64,000 nucleotides of DNA from Cannabis sativa. Taxonomy: Eukaryota; Streptophyta; Magnoliopsida; Rosales; Cannabaceae. Every line of letters starts with the position of its first letter. The stretch's first letter is position 1. The stretch spans positions 27,851,280-27,915,279 of the forward strand of contig NC_083605.1 in NCBI RefSeq assembly GCF_029168945.1, read 5' to 3'. A program made the translations under genes and the position numbers. Shown here piece by piece: positions 35,325 through 47,866 of this stretch. The notes under the pieces were generated by a model that saw nothing but the letters and a program-made list of their open reading frames with translations, was not told where the DNA came from and searched no databases.

Positions 35325-37219
35325 TGTTGGAAATTATTTTACCAGGATCTTAGATCTACTCACAAGTATGTTGTTTAACACCCTAAATATGAACTTTCTA
35401 AAACGATAAATAAACACATATAAAGTTAAGAAAACCTTACATTGGTTGCAGCGGAATAATGTCTCCTTCCACTCAAATCTCTAACCCTTGTATCCTTTCT
35501 GTCGCAGAGTATTATCAAGATCTGAGCCCGAATGTCCTTCTCTTTGTGTGTGATCCTTCACAGTCTTCCAATCTATGATTGAGGTACCACTTGCTATGTG
35601 TGGGCACTACTCTATCAGTAAGGTTCGAAATTCTGAAGAGGAAAAGAGAGAGGGATAGGGTCGACTATAGAGAGAGAAGTGGAAGGCTCAGTTTTTCTGA
35701 AAAATCAATTTTCTGACAGAAGGCTTGAAAAACTTGTTAAACTTATTATTTGACTGAGCCATCACTTTCTATTTATAGGAAACTACTACGTTTAGGTTAG
35801 TAATTATTTGGCATTAAAATAGTAAAAATATCAATTGGAAAAAGCTGCTTAAGTGGCCGGCCATAGGTCTTATTGGGCCTCACTTGGATTTTGCAGTTTT
35901 CACAATTTTTATTTCTATTTTCTCAAAAATGCCAATTTTCCAATTCTAACCATTTAAATGCCAAAACTAATTATTTAATAACTAAAATAGATTATTAAAT
36001 AATATTGTCATTTAATTTAATTATTAAATTAGACATATAGAGTCTCTTAATTAATAAATAAACCTAGAATCTCTTTTCTTTATAATTTCACCCCTGCTTA
36101 GTGAAAATTCACAAATTAGACATAGTCTAACTTTAGAATTATAATTGATTAATCACAAATCAATTATTGAGTCTTACAAGCAGTATAGTCTCAACTAGAA
36201 TGGGGACCATGGATCTATATGCTGAGCTTCCAATAAGTGAACCGAATTTACTAAGTAAATCCCTACTTATTAATTCCTCGTTGAATCCACTCTTAGAACT
36301 TAGAATTGCACTCTCAGACTTATATAGAGCATATTATATGTTCCACGATATAGATATGCTATCTCATTTAACCATTGTTATAATCTTATTGTGATCAAAG
36401 ATCCTCTATATAGATGATTTACATCGAGATGGGATAATTTTACCGTTTTCACCCCTCAACGTATTTTGTCCCTTAAAACACTTAGCTACCTGTAAATGAT
36501 GTTTAGTGATCTAAGAATTAGTCACTTAAACAAGAGCTCATCCATTTACTTCTATTTAGCTAAGCTCGAAGGGAATCATCACTTGACTTCTATACACCAG
36601 TAGAAGCTATAGATTCCATATTTACGTTAAGCACTCCCACTCAATCATACTATCATGTTCCCAAAATATACGTATCACCCTAACCCAAAAGTAGGCTTAA
36701 CTAATAGATCAAAGAACATGAATAGCACTCCTGAGTTGAGCCTAAGCATATCAGGATTTAGATTCTTTTAATCTTAAGATCAACTACTGATATTGACTTG
36801 GAAAGATATAACGGTAAGTTTATAATATCTTAACCAAGTTCAATATCGGTCCAGTCCAATGTATACTCCATACATTCGAAACTAGTATACTCTACCAATG
36901 TCCTGGAAAGAACATAACACTTACTCCAAGTGTAAGTACACATCATCACTGATTATCACATCAGTGTAAATACAAAACACTGATGAAACAGGGACTTAGT
37001 CTTTTGATTCATATAATCACAATCACATTCCACTGTGTTTACTATACTGTAACTGTGAATAAACATATGATCTGGACTTAACAGATTTTGTGTATAAACA
37101 TAATAAACATCTTAAACCATAAGCATGTAAAATTCATGCAAACATAAATCACTTCAAATTTCTTATATTGATAACTAATCAAATTGTAAAGGATTTTATT
37201 TAGGGCACAAAACCCAACA
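35325..37219 (-). repeat. 5' LTR of element D (family 1)
   Basis: It is 1895 bp and complete: CCCAACA at 37213-37219 and TGTTGG at 35325-35330. The inverted TATA box is at 35769-35777. It lies directly against Tat-type RT sequence at 37220. Confidence 0.9.
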
Positions 37220-37679
37220 TTCTATCCCTCGTAGATTTCTAATCCAGACCTTGTTTTAAAACCAAATGGAAAACGGAGAACTTGCATAGATTTCTCAGAT
37301 TTGAACAAGGCATGTCCCAAAGATTGTTTCCCACTACCAAGGATAGACCAATTGGTAGATGTAATGGAAGGGAATGAATTGATGACTTTCATGGATGCAT
37401 ATTCTGGATATAACTAGATTAAAAGGCATGTCATAAATCAGGAATATACAAGCTTTGTAATAAATATGGGGCTTTACTATTATAAAGCCATGCCATTTGG
37501 GTTGAAAAATGTTGGAGAAATATACCAACGTCTCGTAAATGGTATGTTTGAAAACTAGATTAGACAAAACATGGAGGTCTACGTCGACGACATATTAGTG
37601 AAGTTAGTGAAAAGCGAAGATCACACAATGGACCTCGCAGAATGTTTTGCTATACTCAGGAAGTATGACATGAAGCTTA
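37220..37679 (+). pseudogene. Tat-lineage Ty3 RT, N-terminal fragment
   Basis: The frame reads KPNGKRRTCIDF, LNKACPKDCFPLPRIDQLVD, FMDAYSGYN and then the active-site region VYVDDILVK, all typical of Ty3 RT and closest in wording to the Tat lineage. At least two TAG stops interrupt it (after AYSGYN and after FEN). Gag, protease and the start of RT are missing because D abuts. The frame runs straight into the solo LTR at 37680. Confidence 0.85.
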
Positions 37680-39576
37680 TGTTGGGTTTTATGCCCTAAA
37701 TAAAACTCATTTCAATATAATCAGATTTACTTATTAATATAGATCAGAAATAACATTTAATTTTGCATGGTTCACATGATTTATTTCATGATTATATGTA
37801 CATAATGTATAAATTCATCTGAAACCCTTTTCACATACTTGATCCTGTTTATTGTGCCATCAACACATTGGAAAGTAAACATGACTATGTGAATAAAGTT
37901 TCCTAGATTTATCAGACACAGGGTTTTACTGATATGATAATCTACAACAAGAGTTTACTTGCATTTGGAGAAGTGCTATGTTCTTTCCAGAGCATTGGTT
38001 AAAGTAAAGCTCAGGTTGGATGCATGGAGTATGCATCAGAAGGGACCGATATTGAACTTTGACTTAGATTTAATTAAACTTACCGTAAAATCTATTCAAG
38101 TCAATATCGCCTAGTTGATCCTAGATCAAATGATCTTAATCCTGTTATGATTAGGCTCAATCTTGAAAGGCTATTCGTGTTCCTTGAATTGTTAGTTAAG
38201 CCTACCTTTTGGTCAGGGTGATACGTACTTTTTGGGAACACGGTAGTGCAATTGAGTGGGAGCGCTATCATAAACATGGAATCTATAGCTTCTATCTGGC
38301 GAATAGTAAGCAAAGGATGATCTCCTTCGAGCTTGACCAAACGAACATAAATGGTGGGGTACTCATTTCACATAAGCTGAAATATCATTTATACGGGGTC
38401 AAGTGTTTTAAGGAATAAATACATTGTAGGGTGTAACGGTAATTTAATCCCTTTACAGTGTAGATCATTCATATAGAGGATCATTGATCACATTAGGATT
38501 ATAACAATGGATAACTAATGATGTGTCTATATGGTGGAACATATAGAGCATTCTATATACTGAGAGTGCAATTCTAAGTTCTATGCGTGGATTCAACGAA
38601 GAATTAATAAGTTAGTGAATTTTAGTGCTAAATTCTTGATCTACTTATTGGAAGCTCGGTTATATAGACCCATGGTCCCCCCACTAGTTGAGATAATATT
38701 GCTTGTAAGACTCATGTAATTGGTTTTGATTAATCAATTATAATTCTCAAATTAGACTATGTCTATTTGTGAATTTTTCACTAAGTAAGGGCGAAATTGT
38801 AAAGAAAGAGTTTTAGGGGCATATTTGTTAATTATGATACTTTGTATGGTTCAATTAATAAATATGATAAATGACAATATTATTTAATAATTATTTATAG
38901 TTATTAAATAGTTAGAATTGGCATTTAAATGGTTGAATTAGAAAATTGGCGTTTTTTGAGAAAATCAGATGCAGAAAAGGTAAAACTGCAAAATTGCAAA
39001 AAGTGAGGCCCAAATCCACTAGTATAGGGCCAGCCATTTTTGTAGGAAATTTAAACTGATATTTTCATTATTTTAATGCCAAATAATTCAAACCTAACCC
39101 TAGTGGAATGCTATAAATAGATAGTGAAGGCTTCAGGAAAATTACACTTAAATTTTCTATTTTTCCTTCAGAGAAAAACCTAAGCCTTCTCTCTCCCTAT
39201 CTTTAGCTGCCACTTCTTCTTTCTCTTCCCTCTTGATAATTTCGAAATCCTTAGTGTATGAGTAGTGCCCACACACATCAAGCAATACCTCAATCATAGT
39301 GAGGAAGATCGTGAAGAAAGATCATCAGCAAAGGAGTTTCAGCATCAAAGATTCAGAGAAAGAGATCCAGGTTCAGATATTGATAATGCTCTGCTACAGA
39401 AAGGAATCAAGGGCTAGATATCTGAACGGAAGGAGTCATATTATTCCGCTGCACCCAATGTAAGGTTTCTTAAACTTTATATGTGTTTAATTTATCGTTT
39501 TAGAAAGTTCTTATTTAGGATGTTAATAAACATACTTGTGAGTAGATCTAAGATCCTGGTAAAATAATTTCCAACA
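37680..39576 (+). repeat. Solo LTR (family 2) with perfect target duplication
   Basis: It is 1897 bp from TGTTGGGTTTTATGCCC to TTCCAACA, flanked by GCTTA on both sides (37675-37679, 39577-39581). TATAAATAG is at 39112-39120. The interrupted RT frame resumes right after the second GCTTA (DMKL then NPKKRSF). This is LTR-LTR recombination of an inserted element. Confidence 0.95.
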
Positions 39577-40857
39577 GCTTAATCCTAAAAAACGTTCTTT
39601 TAGAGTTTCCTCGGGAAAATTTTTAGGCTTCATTGTGAATGCGAGAGGAATTGAAGCTAATCTGGAGAAAATAAAGGCCTTACTTGAGATGCCTTCACCA
39701 ACAAAGCAAAAAGAAGTTCAGGCTTTAATAGGAAGGATGGTAGCACTCAATAGATTCATCTCAAAATCAATTGATAAGTGGCTCCCATTTTTCAATGTAT
39801 TGTGAGGCAATAAGAGATTCGAATGGACTGAGGAGTGCGAGGAAGCATTTAAAGGGATAAAAAAGCACCTTTCAACACCTCCAATTTTGGCCAAACCAAT
39901 AATTGGGGAGACACTATACCTTTATCTTACAATCTCGAAACATGCCATCAATGTAGCATTAGTGCGAGAAGAGGGCACAAATCAACAATTTGTTTACTAT
40001 GTCAGTCTAAGGTTACTAGGGGCAGAGTTGAGATACCCACCTCTAGAAAAACTCGCACTATGCCTAATTCATGCATTTCGCAAATTGCGGCCATATTATA
40101 AAGCACATCCTATTAAAGTTCTCACAAATCAACCATTGCGGCAAGTATTATCAAAAATGATGCTTCAGGAAGATTGATAAAATAGTCGATTGAATTAAGA
40201 AAATTTGAAGTAACTTATCACCTGAGGATTTCAATCAAAGGGCAAGCTTTGGTTGACTATTTGATAGAAGGAATAAACTCAAAAGAAGACCCTAATATTG
40301 AACGCGAACCAGAAACATGGAAATTATATGTTGATGGGGCTTCAATTGAGAATTGCTTTGGGGCAGGAGTAATAATAATGTCACCAAAAAATTTCAAATT
40401 CCACAACGCACTAAGGTTTCAGTTTGATACTTCAAATAACGAGGCAAAGTACGAGGCCTTGTTAGCAGGGTTAAGAATAGCTGAGACACTAAAAGTCAAA
40501 AGCATTACATGCTTTAATGACCTGCAGCTAATAGTGAGCCAAGTCTTGGGAGAATACCAAGCCAAGTCAAATACTTAGAGAAAGTTCAGAAGAACTTGGG
40601 AAAGTTTGATTATTTTAAAATAGAACAAAACTCTAATGTAGATGCCTTAGTAAAAGTAGCATCTCAATTTGATCTCGATAAGTTGAACTTGGTATCGGTA
40701 GAGGTTTTAGATGAGCCAAGTATATGTGAAGAGGAAGAAATCGAGATGATAGATACTTTGCCAACATGTATGACACCAATCATCAAGTATCTATTAAGTG
40801 GAGAACTCCCTACAGACAAAATTGAGGCAAGTAAACTCTTATATTCGATCCCTCGCT
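39577..40857 (+). pseudogene. Tat-lineage RT end, RNase H and second RNase H
   Basis: It continues the same element: RT thumb/connection (FLGFIVNARGIEANLEKI), then a degraded first RNase H (39887-40177). A second, Tat-specific RNase H follows (40249-40578) with LYVDGAS, GAGVIIMSP and SNNEAKYEALLAGLRIA. The tail IIKYLLSGELP leads toward the integrase zinc finger. Stops occur at FFNVL, after MLQED and at 40576. It breaks near 40857 at an inverted LTR fragment and resumes near 47867. Confidence 0.85.
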
Positions 40858-41984
40858 ACCTTCCACACTATGATTGAGATACCACTTGATGTGTGTGGGC
40901 ACTACTCATTCACTCAAGGCTATTTCAAAATTGAAGAGAAGAGAAGAAGAGAGAGGGGCGGCTATCAATAGAATAGGAGGCTCAGGTTTTCTTTGAGAGA
41001 AAATAAGATGCAAGTCATAGTTTCCTGAAGCCATCACTTTCTTTTTATAGAATGCCATCTAGGTTTAGGTTAGAATTGTATGGCATTAAAATAATGAAAA
41101 ATATAAATGGTAAATCCTATACAAAGTGGCCGGCCATATAAGGGATAATGGGCCTCACTTTGCAATTTTGCCATTTTGTTACTTTTCAATCCCATTTTCT
41201 CAAAAATGCCAATTTTCAAATTTAACCATTTAAATGTCAATTCCAATTATTTAATAACTAAAAATTAATAATTAAATAATATTGTCATTTAATATATTTA
41301 TTAATTAGACTAACCAAAGTCTCTTAATTAACAAATATACCCTATAAACGCTTTCTTTATATTTTCGCCCTTAATAAGTGATAAATTCATAAACTAGACA
41401 TAGTCTAACTTTAGAATTATAATTGATTAATCAAAATCAATTAATTGAGTCTTACAAGCAGTATGGTCTCAACTAGTATGGGGACCATGGGCCTATATAA
41501 CCGAGCTTCCAATAAGTCGAACCGAATTTAGCAAGTAAATTCCCTAACTTATTAATTCCTTATTGAATCCACACTTAGAACTTGGAATTGAACTCTCAGT
41601 CATATAGAACGCTCTATATGTTCCACGATATAGATACGCTATTAATTATCCATTGTTATAATCCTAATTTGATCAATGACCCTCTAATAGATGATCTACA
41701 TTGAATAGGAACTAAATTACCATTACACCTTCAATGTATTTTATCCTTAAAATACTTAGCTCCGTATAAATGATATTTCAGCGAAGTGAAATGAGATCTC
41801 CACCATTTATCTCTGTTTAGCCAAGCTCAAAGGATATCATCGTTTCACTTCTAAACTCCTATAAAAGTTATAGATTCTATATTTATGTTAGTGCTCCCAC
41901 TCAATTATACTATCATGTTCCCAAAATGTACGTATCACCCTGACCCAAAAGTAGGCTTAACTAACAAATCAAAGAACATGTATA
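40858..41984 (-). repeat. Internal fragment of an inverted family 1/2-like LTR
   Basis: The inverse of the middle of the TGTTGGG...CCAACA LTRs, from the ACTATGATTGAG U5 word through CCATGGTCCCC to AAAGAACATG. Both LTR ends are missing: Tat coding sequence is at its left and a Tekay-type LTR starts at its right. It is more diverged than the other copies. Confidence 0.8.
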
Positions 41985-43110
41985 ATTGTAAAGACCGCTT
42001 AGTTAATTTGGAAATTAGCAGTTAATTATGATTAATTATGAAAATTATTTATAGCTATTTAAATAATTTATTATACTGTTATTTATTGAATTCAGAAATG
42101 CATTTTTATGTCACATAGTAGTTTGCATAATTTTGCATTCCGGTGCCCGGTATTTTGGAACCCGGTGTTTGGCTCAGTAGAAATCACAACTTAGTATGTT
42201 AGTAGTTTGTGACGGTTTATTAGACATTGGGAATGTCGGGAGTGGCCGGGAATTTAGAATTTCCCAAAAATACCCCTTTAGTGATTATTATGTGGTTTTA
42301 GTGTGGAGGGGCAAATTGGTCTTTTTGCCCCAATGATGTTTTGTCTTTTAGTGAGTTTATTAGATGGAAAATAAATGTTAATTAGTTAATATTTGGCTGA
42401 AATGAATTGATATATGTGTAAAATCTTTTTATTTCATTTTATCAAAAATTACAAATTTAGAAAAAGATTGAAAAATTTCAAAACAAAACCTCTCTCTCTT
42501 TTCCTCTCTCTCGGCTGGTTGCATGGAATTCTAGGGTTGGGATTTTCATTGATTTTCAAGATAGCTTCATCCTAAATTGTGATCTCTTGTTGTGGTATGT
42601 GATTTCTAGCTTTCTTTCTCTATTTTCTTGAATAAAATGTGGAAAAAGATGAGTTATGCATGATTATTTGAGTTTGTTGCTGCTGTGATGTTGTTGTTAA
42701 ATTCTGTGATTTAAGCATGTTTAATTGAAGTTAAATGAGCTGTTTATAAAGCATGATTCTTAGGTTGAGCAAGTTATGGTTTTTCTATGCAAAATATATG
42801 ATTTTTTTAAAGAAATGTCTATGTTCTGTTGCTGTGATGTTGTGAATGTTTGTAATTGTTTCCAGAGGTTATTCTAAGCATGTTTAAGTAAGTTTAGACT
42901 GATTTGATTACATGTTAGTTAGGTTTGCTCAAGTTTGAGTTTAGAACTCAAAGCTTGAGCTTTAATGGTGATTTTTGATTGGGTGCAATCTGGGTGGTTT
43001 TGATGCATTAGAAATGTTCTAGGGGTTATATGGAATAGGTCTGGAAGGTTTGAGATGATTTGGAGTTGATTTGAGCAAGATATGAATTTTTGATTGTTGC
43101 TACCTGCGAG

Positions 43111-43215
43111 GAACCGGAATTCTGGTTGTGCATCTGGAATTCCGGATGGGGTTCTGAATTTTCCCAGAACCGGAATTCCGGTTGGGCAACCGGTCTACCG
43201 GTTGGGGAAAATTCA
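43111..43215. repeat. Palindrome cluster in the Tekay-type LTR
   Basis: Variants of AACCGGAATTCCGGTT: imperfect at 43112-43128, a half-type at 43135-43146, perfect at 43167-43182 and variant AACCGGTCTACCGGTT at 43188-43203. GAATTTTCCC and its inverse GGGGAAAATTC lie just inside and at the right edge. Confidence 0.75.
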
Positions 43216-43536
43216 GAGACCCTAGTTTTCCTCGTTTTTATGTTTTAGGGGGTATTGCCATGCTTTTTATCGATAGGGAAACTTTTAGTTCCTAGTTTAA
43301 GTCCCCGGGAAGTGATTTAGCGTGTCACTTATAGTGTTGTGATTTTTATGGTTTAGGAGCATGTAATCCGCCGTGCAGTTAACGTTCCAGTCAGGTTGAC
43401 CGGCACACCTGAATTCGGAATCCAGGTAAGATTAGTATAACAGTATGCATATGTAGATTACATGTTTAGCGTGCATGTAGGAAGCCTGTTAGATTACATT
43501 AGTTATGTATGTTGGCTTCGAACCATCCAACCCTGT

Positions 43537-43770
43537 CACGTCGGTACAGGCTGGAGTATGACCAGCAGCCGGAGTATGACCGGTTCGACGGATCAGGCTG
43601 ACACTTGGTTGGTGATTCCGTACTATTGACGTATCCCGTCGGTACAGGCTAGAGTATGACCAGCAGCCGGAGTATGACCGGTTCGACCGATCAGGTGGAT
43701 ATAGTAACACGTCGGTACAGGCTGGAGTATGACCAGCAGTCGGAGTATGACCGGTTCGACCGATCAGGCT
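43537..43770 (+). repeat. Three ~62-bp repeats in the Tekay-type LTR
   Basis: The unit begins CGTCGGTACAGGCTGGAG and ends CGACCGATCAGG, and contains GGAGTATGACC twice. Copies are at 43537-43600, 43635-43695 and 43707-43770, separated by short unique spacers. The third spacer is shorter. A 97-codon minus frame over it is a product of the repeats, with no sign of a gene. Confidence 0.85.
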
Positions 43771-43812
43771 GTTACGTGTCAATAGTACTGTCCCTATGAA
43801 CGTTCAGAACCC

Positions 43813-43896
43813 CGCACCGTGTCGGACACGGCAAGAAGGACTTCGCACCGTGTTGGACACGGCAGTAGTGGGACTCAGTATCGTGTTGGACACGGA
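43813..43896 (+). repeat. Three ACCGTGTYGGACACGG repeats
   Basis: Copies at 43813-43833, 43844-43864 and about 43880-43896. Each is near-palindromic (CCGTGTCGGACACGG). It lies just 5' of the region that would hold the transcription start of this LTR. Confidence 0.75.
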
Positions 43897-44345
43897 AGTT
43901 AGGGTTATGATCAGGGGTATGGGCGTCTGATCATGACCGGGATTTATGTATGAGTATTATTATGCTTTTCTTACTGAGTCTGTCGACTCACAGTTCTACG
44001 TTTATGTGTAGGTAAAGGCAAGGCTAGAGCTGATGGACCGTGAGCGAGCTTATGAAGGTTGTACATGTCGGGGCGGTTAGGCCTGGAGCGTACGATCCTC
44101 GGGACAGCAAGGCTGATTTTTGTAACTAGTCGCTAGGCGACAATTATTTTGTATGAACAGTAAACTTTTGTAAATGATTTTATAATCGGGATCCCGAGTC
44201 TTTTGTAATATTATTTTATAAGTTTAATTAAAAAGCAAAAATTTTAATTAATCACGTTTTCCATAAACCTCGTTGATTAGCAACGAGCTGCACAGCATGT
44301 TTAAAAATCACGTAATACGCCTATGATAGTTAGGGTGTTCCAATT

Positions 44346-44364
44346 TGGTATCAGAGCCGCCAGG
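44346..44364 (+). other. Primer binding site of the Tekay-type element
   Basis: TGGTATCAGAGCCGCCAGG, an initiator-methionine tRNA complement, follows the LTR end by three bases. Confidence 0.9.
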
Positions 44365-44590
44365 TTGTCTTCCGAAGATCGTCACGACATGTACAATCAT
44401 CATCAGCAGTTAGCTTGTTTCACGGTTCAGTAAGCCTTTATTGCTTTAGTAGTTTATTTTATTCAGTTATGAAAAAAAGAAAAGCCTGTTAGGAAGCATG
44501 TTAGTAGCCTGATAGTAGAATAGGCGCATGTTTCGTTTTTAATTTCCAAATTAAGCGGCATTAGTAAGCTCTCCTTGAATACGACCTGAT

Positions 44591-46012
44591 ATGCCAACTC
44601 TTGGTTTCGCAGGCGGTTCTAATCAGATGGACGCCAGACGGACTACCAGGAGTCAGGGCAACTCAGTGGGGTCGAATCAAGGTCAAGGAGCTCAGTTTTC
44701 CCCACCTGTTAGGGGCTGAGGTAGAGGTCCCCGAGGCAGGGCTCGTGGTCGGGGTGATGAGAACCCGCCACAGGCTGCCCAGGCTCCCCCAGCCGATCAG
44801 GGAGCCCAGAATTAGGAGGTTCGGTTTGCAGAAATGCAAGCCCGGATTGAAGAGCAAGATCTCGAGATTCAGAGGTTGAGACAGCAGGGTGCTCCTGCAG
44901 TTCCAGTGCCCGTAGTTCCAGTGGCACCTGCCCCTGCTGCCCAGGCCGAGATAGTGGTGGCGGCCAATAGATTGGAACCTCTGTATGAGCGGTTCCAGAA
45001 GCAAGCACCTCCGGTTTTCTTGGGAGGTCCGGACGTGATGAAAGCCGAGCAATGGCTGACGGTGATTACCAAGATCCTGAACTTCATGGGTGTCACCGGT
45101 AATGACAGAGTGGTGTGTGCCACTTTCCAGTTCCAGGAGGACGCTCTGGTCTGGTGGGACATGGTGTCTCAGATTTACGATGTCACCACCATGACCTGGG
45201 AAAGGTTCCAGGAACTCTTCAACGCCAAGTATTACAATGAGGCGGTCAGAAGCGCCAAGAGGAAAGAGTTCGCTCACCTGACCCAGCGTGAGAATATGAG
45301 CGTCACCGAGTATACTACTCAGTTTGATCGGTTGGCGAGGTTAGCCTCGGGAATTGTGCCGACCGACTTCGGCAAGAAAGAGAAGTATCTTGATGGTTTA
45401 AATGCGAAGATCAAACACGATTTGATGATCACCACGGACGACAACACCACCTATGCTCAGATGGTGGAGAAGGCACTACGAGCTGAGGGCGCAGTTGGGT
45501 GTATGTCGGAGTCAGCTAGTACTCCGGCGAGTGGCGGGGCTCCTACCCGTCCTGCATCAGGCTTTAGCAGGGGGAGTAGTGGTTCGGCCATTGATCAGAG
45601 GAAGAGAGCACCCACTGCTTCCGGTGGCTTGAGTCAGAACAAGAGGTTCCGGGGGAACCAGAGCAGAGAGAGTCGTCCTGGTGGTACTGAGACCCGCTTC
45701 TCCTATCCCGAGTGCCCTAGCTGCAAAAGGCATCATCGGGGTGAGTGCAAAGGTCAGGGATGCTTTCACTGTGGCATGCCCGGACACTTAAAGAGGGACT
45801 GTCCCCAGCTCCGATCAGAGGCACCGAGAGCTCCGGCGATACCCACTCCAGCTAGGGTGTTCGCTATTACTCAGGCTGATGCAGATGCTGATGCCGGCCA
45901 TCGGTGTGACAAAGCCGGCCTTTCTATTAATAACTCACTTTACTCAGTGCTGTTTAATTCTGGGGCTACACATTCTTATGTGGCAGCCAGAGTCTTTAGT
46001 AAATTGGATTGA
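44591..46012 (+). pseudogene. Tekay-type gag and protease start (defective)
   Basis: The gag frame starts at ATG 44591 (MPTLGFAGGSNQ) and has two stops, near 44718 and 44813, before a clean run from 44834. Then come an N-terminal coiled segment, a Ty3 capsid domain (PPVFLGGPDVMKAEQWL, WERFQELFNAKYY, MSVTEYTTQFDRLARL), a basic serine-rich part and a CCHC knuckle CFHCGMPGHLKRDC. The protease motif reads NSGATHSY in place of DSGATHSY, so the catalytic Asp is changed. The frame stops at 46010-46012, inside protease. Confidence 0.88.
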
Positions 46013-47866
46013 CCGTACGATAGTTATGAATCGGGGTTTGGAACCCTATTACCTGGCGGAGAATTGGTTATCTCCAACAGGTGGATTAGGTCTATGCCGA
46101 TCAGGATAGATGGTAGAGATTTAAGTGCTGACTTGATAGAGATGAGTTTAGTAGAGTTCGATATTATTTTAGGAATGGATTTCCTATCTAAATATTCGGC
46201 GAGCATTGATTGCAAAAGGAAGATGGTGATCTTCCAACCAGGAAGTGAAGAACCATTCGTGTTTGTTGGTTCAGTTCGGGGATCTCGGATCCCGGTGATT
46301 TCGGCCATGTCAGCTAGAGATTTATTGCATGGCGGTTGTTTAGGGTTTCTGGCCGTGGTGGTGGACACCACTCGGCCAGATACCATTCGGCCAGAGGACA
46401 TCAAGGTGGTTCGGGAATTTTTGGATGTTTTTCCCGAAGAACTTCCAGTTTTACCACCTCAGCGGGAGATTGACTTCGTGATAGATTTGGCACCAGGGGT
46501 GGAACCGGTTTCCAAAGCCCCGTATAGAATGGCTCCAGCTGAACTTAAGGAATTAAAGATTCCGCTCCAAGGGTTGCTTGACATAGGGTTTATTCGGCCC
46601 AGTGTGTCACCCTGGGGAGCCCCGGTTTTATTCGTCAAGAAGAAGGATGGATCTATGAGGATGTGCATCGACTACAGAGAATTGAACAAACTGACGGTAA
46701 AGAATAAATATCCATTACCTAGGATTGATGATTTGTTCGATCAGCTTCAGGGGAAGACAGTCTTTTCTAAGATTGATCTCCGTTCGGGTTATCATCAGTT
46801 GAGAATCCGAGAGGAGGATATTTCGAAGACGGCTTTCCGCACTAGGTATGGACATTACGAATTCCTGGTTATGTCGTTCGGACTAACCAATGCTCCTGCA
46901 GCATTCATGGACTTGATGAATAGAGTATTCAAGGATTTCCTCGATATCTGTGTGATTGTGTTTATCGACGACATCCTCGTGTACTCTCAATCAGAAGAGG
47001 AGCATGAATTACATCTTCAGATGGTACTGCAACGGCTTCGAGAACATAAGCTTTATGCCAAGTTCAAGAAATGTGAATTCTGGCTATCTCAGGTGTCCTT
47101 CCTAGGGCACATTGTGAGCAAAGATGGGATCAAGGTGGATCCCGGAAAGATCGAATCCGTCAGGGACTGGCCGAGACCGAAGACAGTGACAGAGATCAGA
47201 AGTTTCTTGGGTTTAGCTGGGTACTACCGTAGGTTCGTGGAAGGGTTTTCAAAAATTTCAATGCCCCTAATCGAACTTACAAAGAAAAATCAGCGATTTA
47301 TTTGGTCAGATAAGTGCGAAGCTAGTTTTCAGGAGCTGAAACAGAGGTTAATTACCGCTCCAGTGCTAGCTTTGCCCTCAGACAAGGAAAAGTTTGTAGT
47401 TTATTGTGACGCATCCAAACAGGGTTTGGGGTGTGTATTGATGCAAGCCGATCGGGTTATCGCTTATGCCTCCCGTCAGTTAAAGGATTATGAACAGCGA
47501 TACCCGACTCATGACCTAGAGTTGGCCGCGGTGGTTTTCGCATTGAAGATTTGGCGGCATTACCTTTACGGGGAAAAGTGTGAAATCTATACCGACCATA
47601 AAAGTCTCAAGTATTTCTTTACTCAGAAAGATTTGAACATGAGACAGAGACGTTGGTTGGAATTAGTGAAAGATTACGACTGTGAGATCCTCTATCACCC
47701 TGGGAAGGCCAATGTAGTGGCCGATGCCCTGAGCAGAAAGGGTCCCGGGCAAGTAGCTAGTATGGTTCAGATCTCACCTCAGCTAGCAGAGGATATGGTT
47801 AGATCCAACATTGAGTTTGTGGTAGGTCAGCTTCACAACTTAACGCTGCAATCTGATCTGTTGGAA
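46013..47866 (+). pseudogene. Tekay-type protease end, RT and RNase H
   Basis: The open frame from 46064 holds the protease ILGMDFL motif, the linker [12 protein letters not shown], and a full RT ([34 protein letters not shown]) with a connection domain. RNase H follows ([43 protein letters not shown]). It ends at [10 protein letters not shown] ... TLQSDLLE, just where the integrase zinc finger should follow. Instead the same frame passes into Tat-type sequence at about 47866. Integrase, chromodomain and 3' LTR are missing. Confidence 0.88.

Larger units (their letters stand above)
27316..37219 (-). mobile_element. Element D: gag-only LTR retrotransposon, inverted
   Basis: Read on the minus strand: 5' LTR 37219-35325, primer site 35323-35307, leader with hairpin island, gag (frameshifted) 31734-30872, non-coding 3' part, tract AAGTGGGAGTT, and 3' LTR 29117-27316. 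The last ~90 bases of that 3' LTR are missing, replaced by MITE sequence. The LTRs are nearly the same over their length; a 75-codon chance frame is identical in both (28065 and 36167). D is therefore younger than B. It lacks the H insertion and shows its empty site. Confidence 0.88.
41987..44342 (+). repeat. 5' LTR of a Tekay/Del-type Ty3 element
   Basis: It begins TGTAAAGACCGCTTAG and ends GGGTGTTCCA, followed by TTTGGTATCAGAGCC. The length of ~2.36 kb suits the Tekay lineage. Inside are a cluster of ACCGGAATTCCGGTT palindromes, a ~62-bp unit repeated three times and a 21-bp unit repeated three times. No partner 3' LTR exists in the window. Confidence 0.85.

Noticed and set aside
28065..36394. 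75-codon frames at 28065-28292 and 36167-36394 (and minus-strand ones at 4301 and 18280)
   Set aside because: They lie in the same place of family 1 LTRs, antisense to the element. They recur because the LTR recurs and show no protein features.
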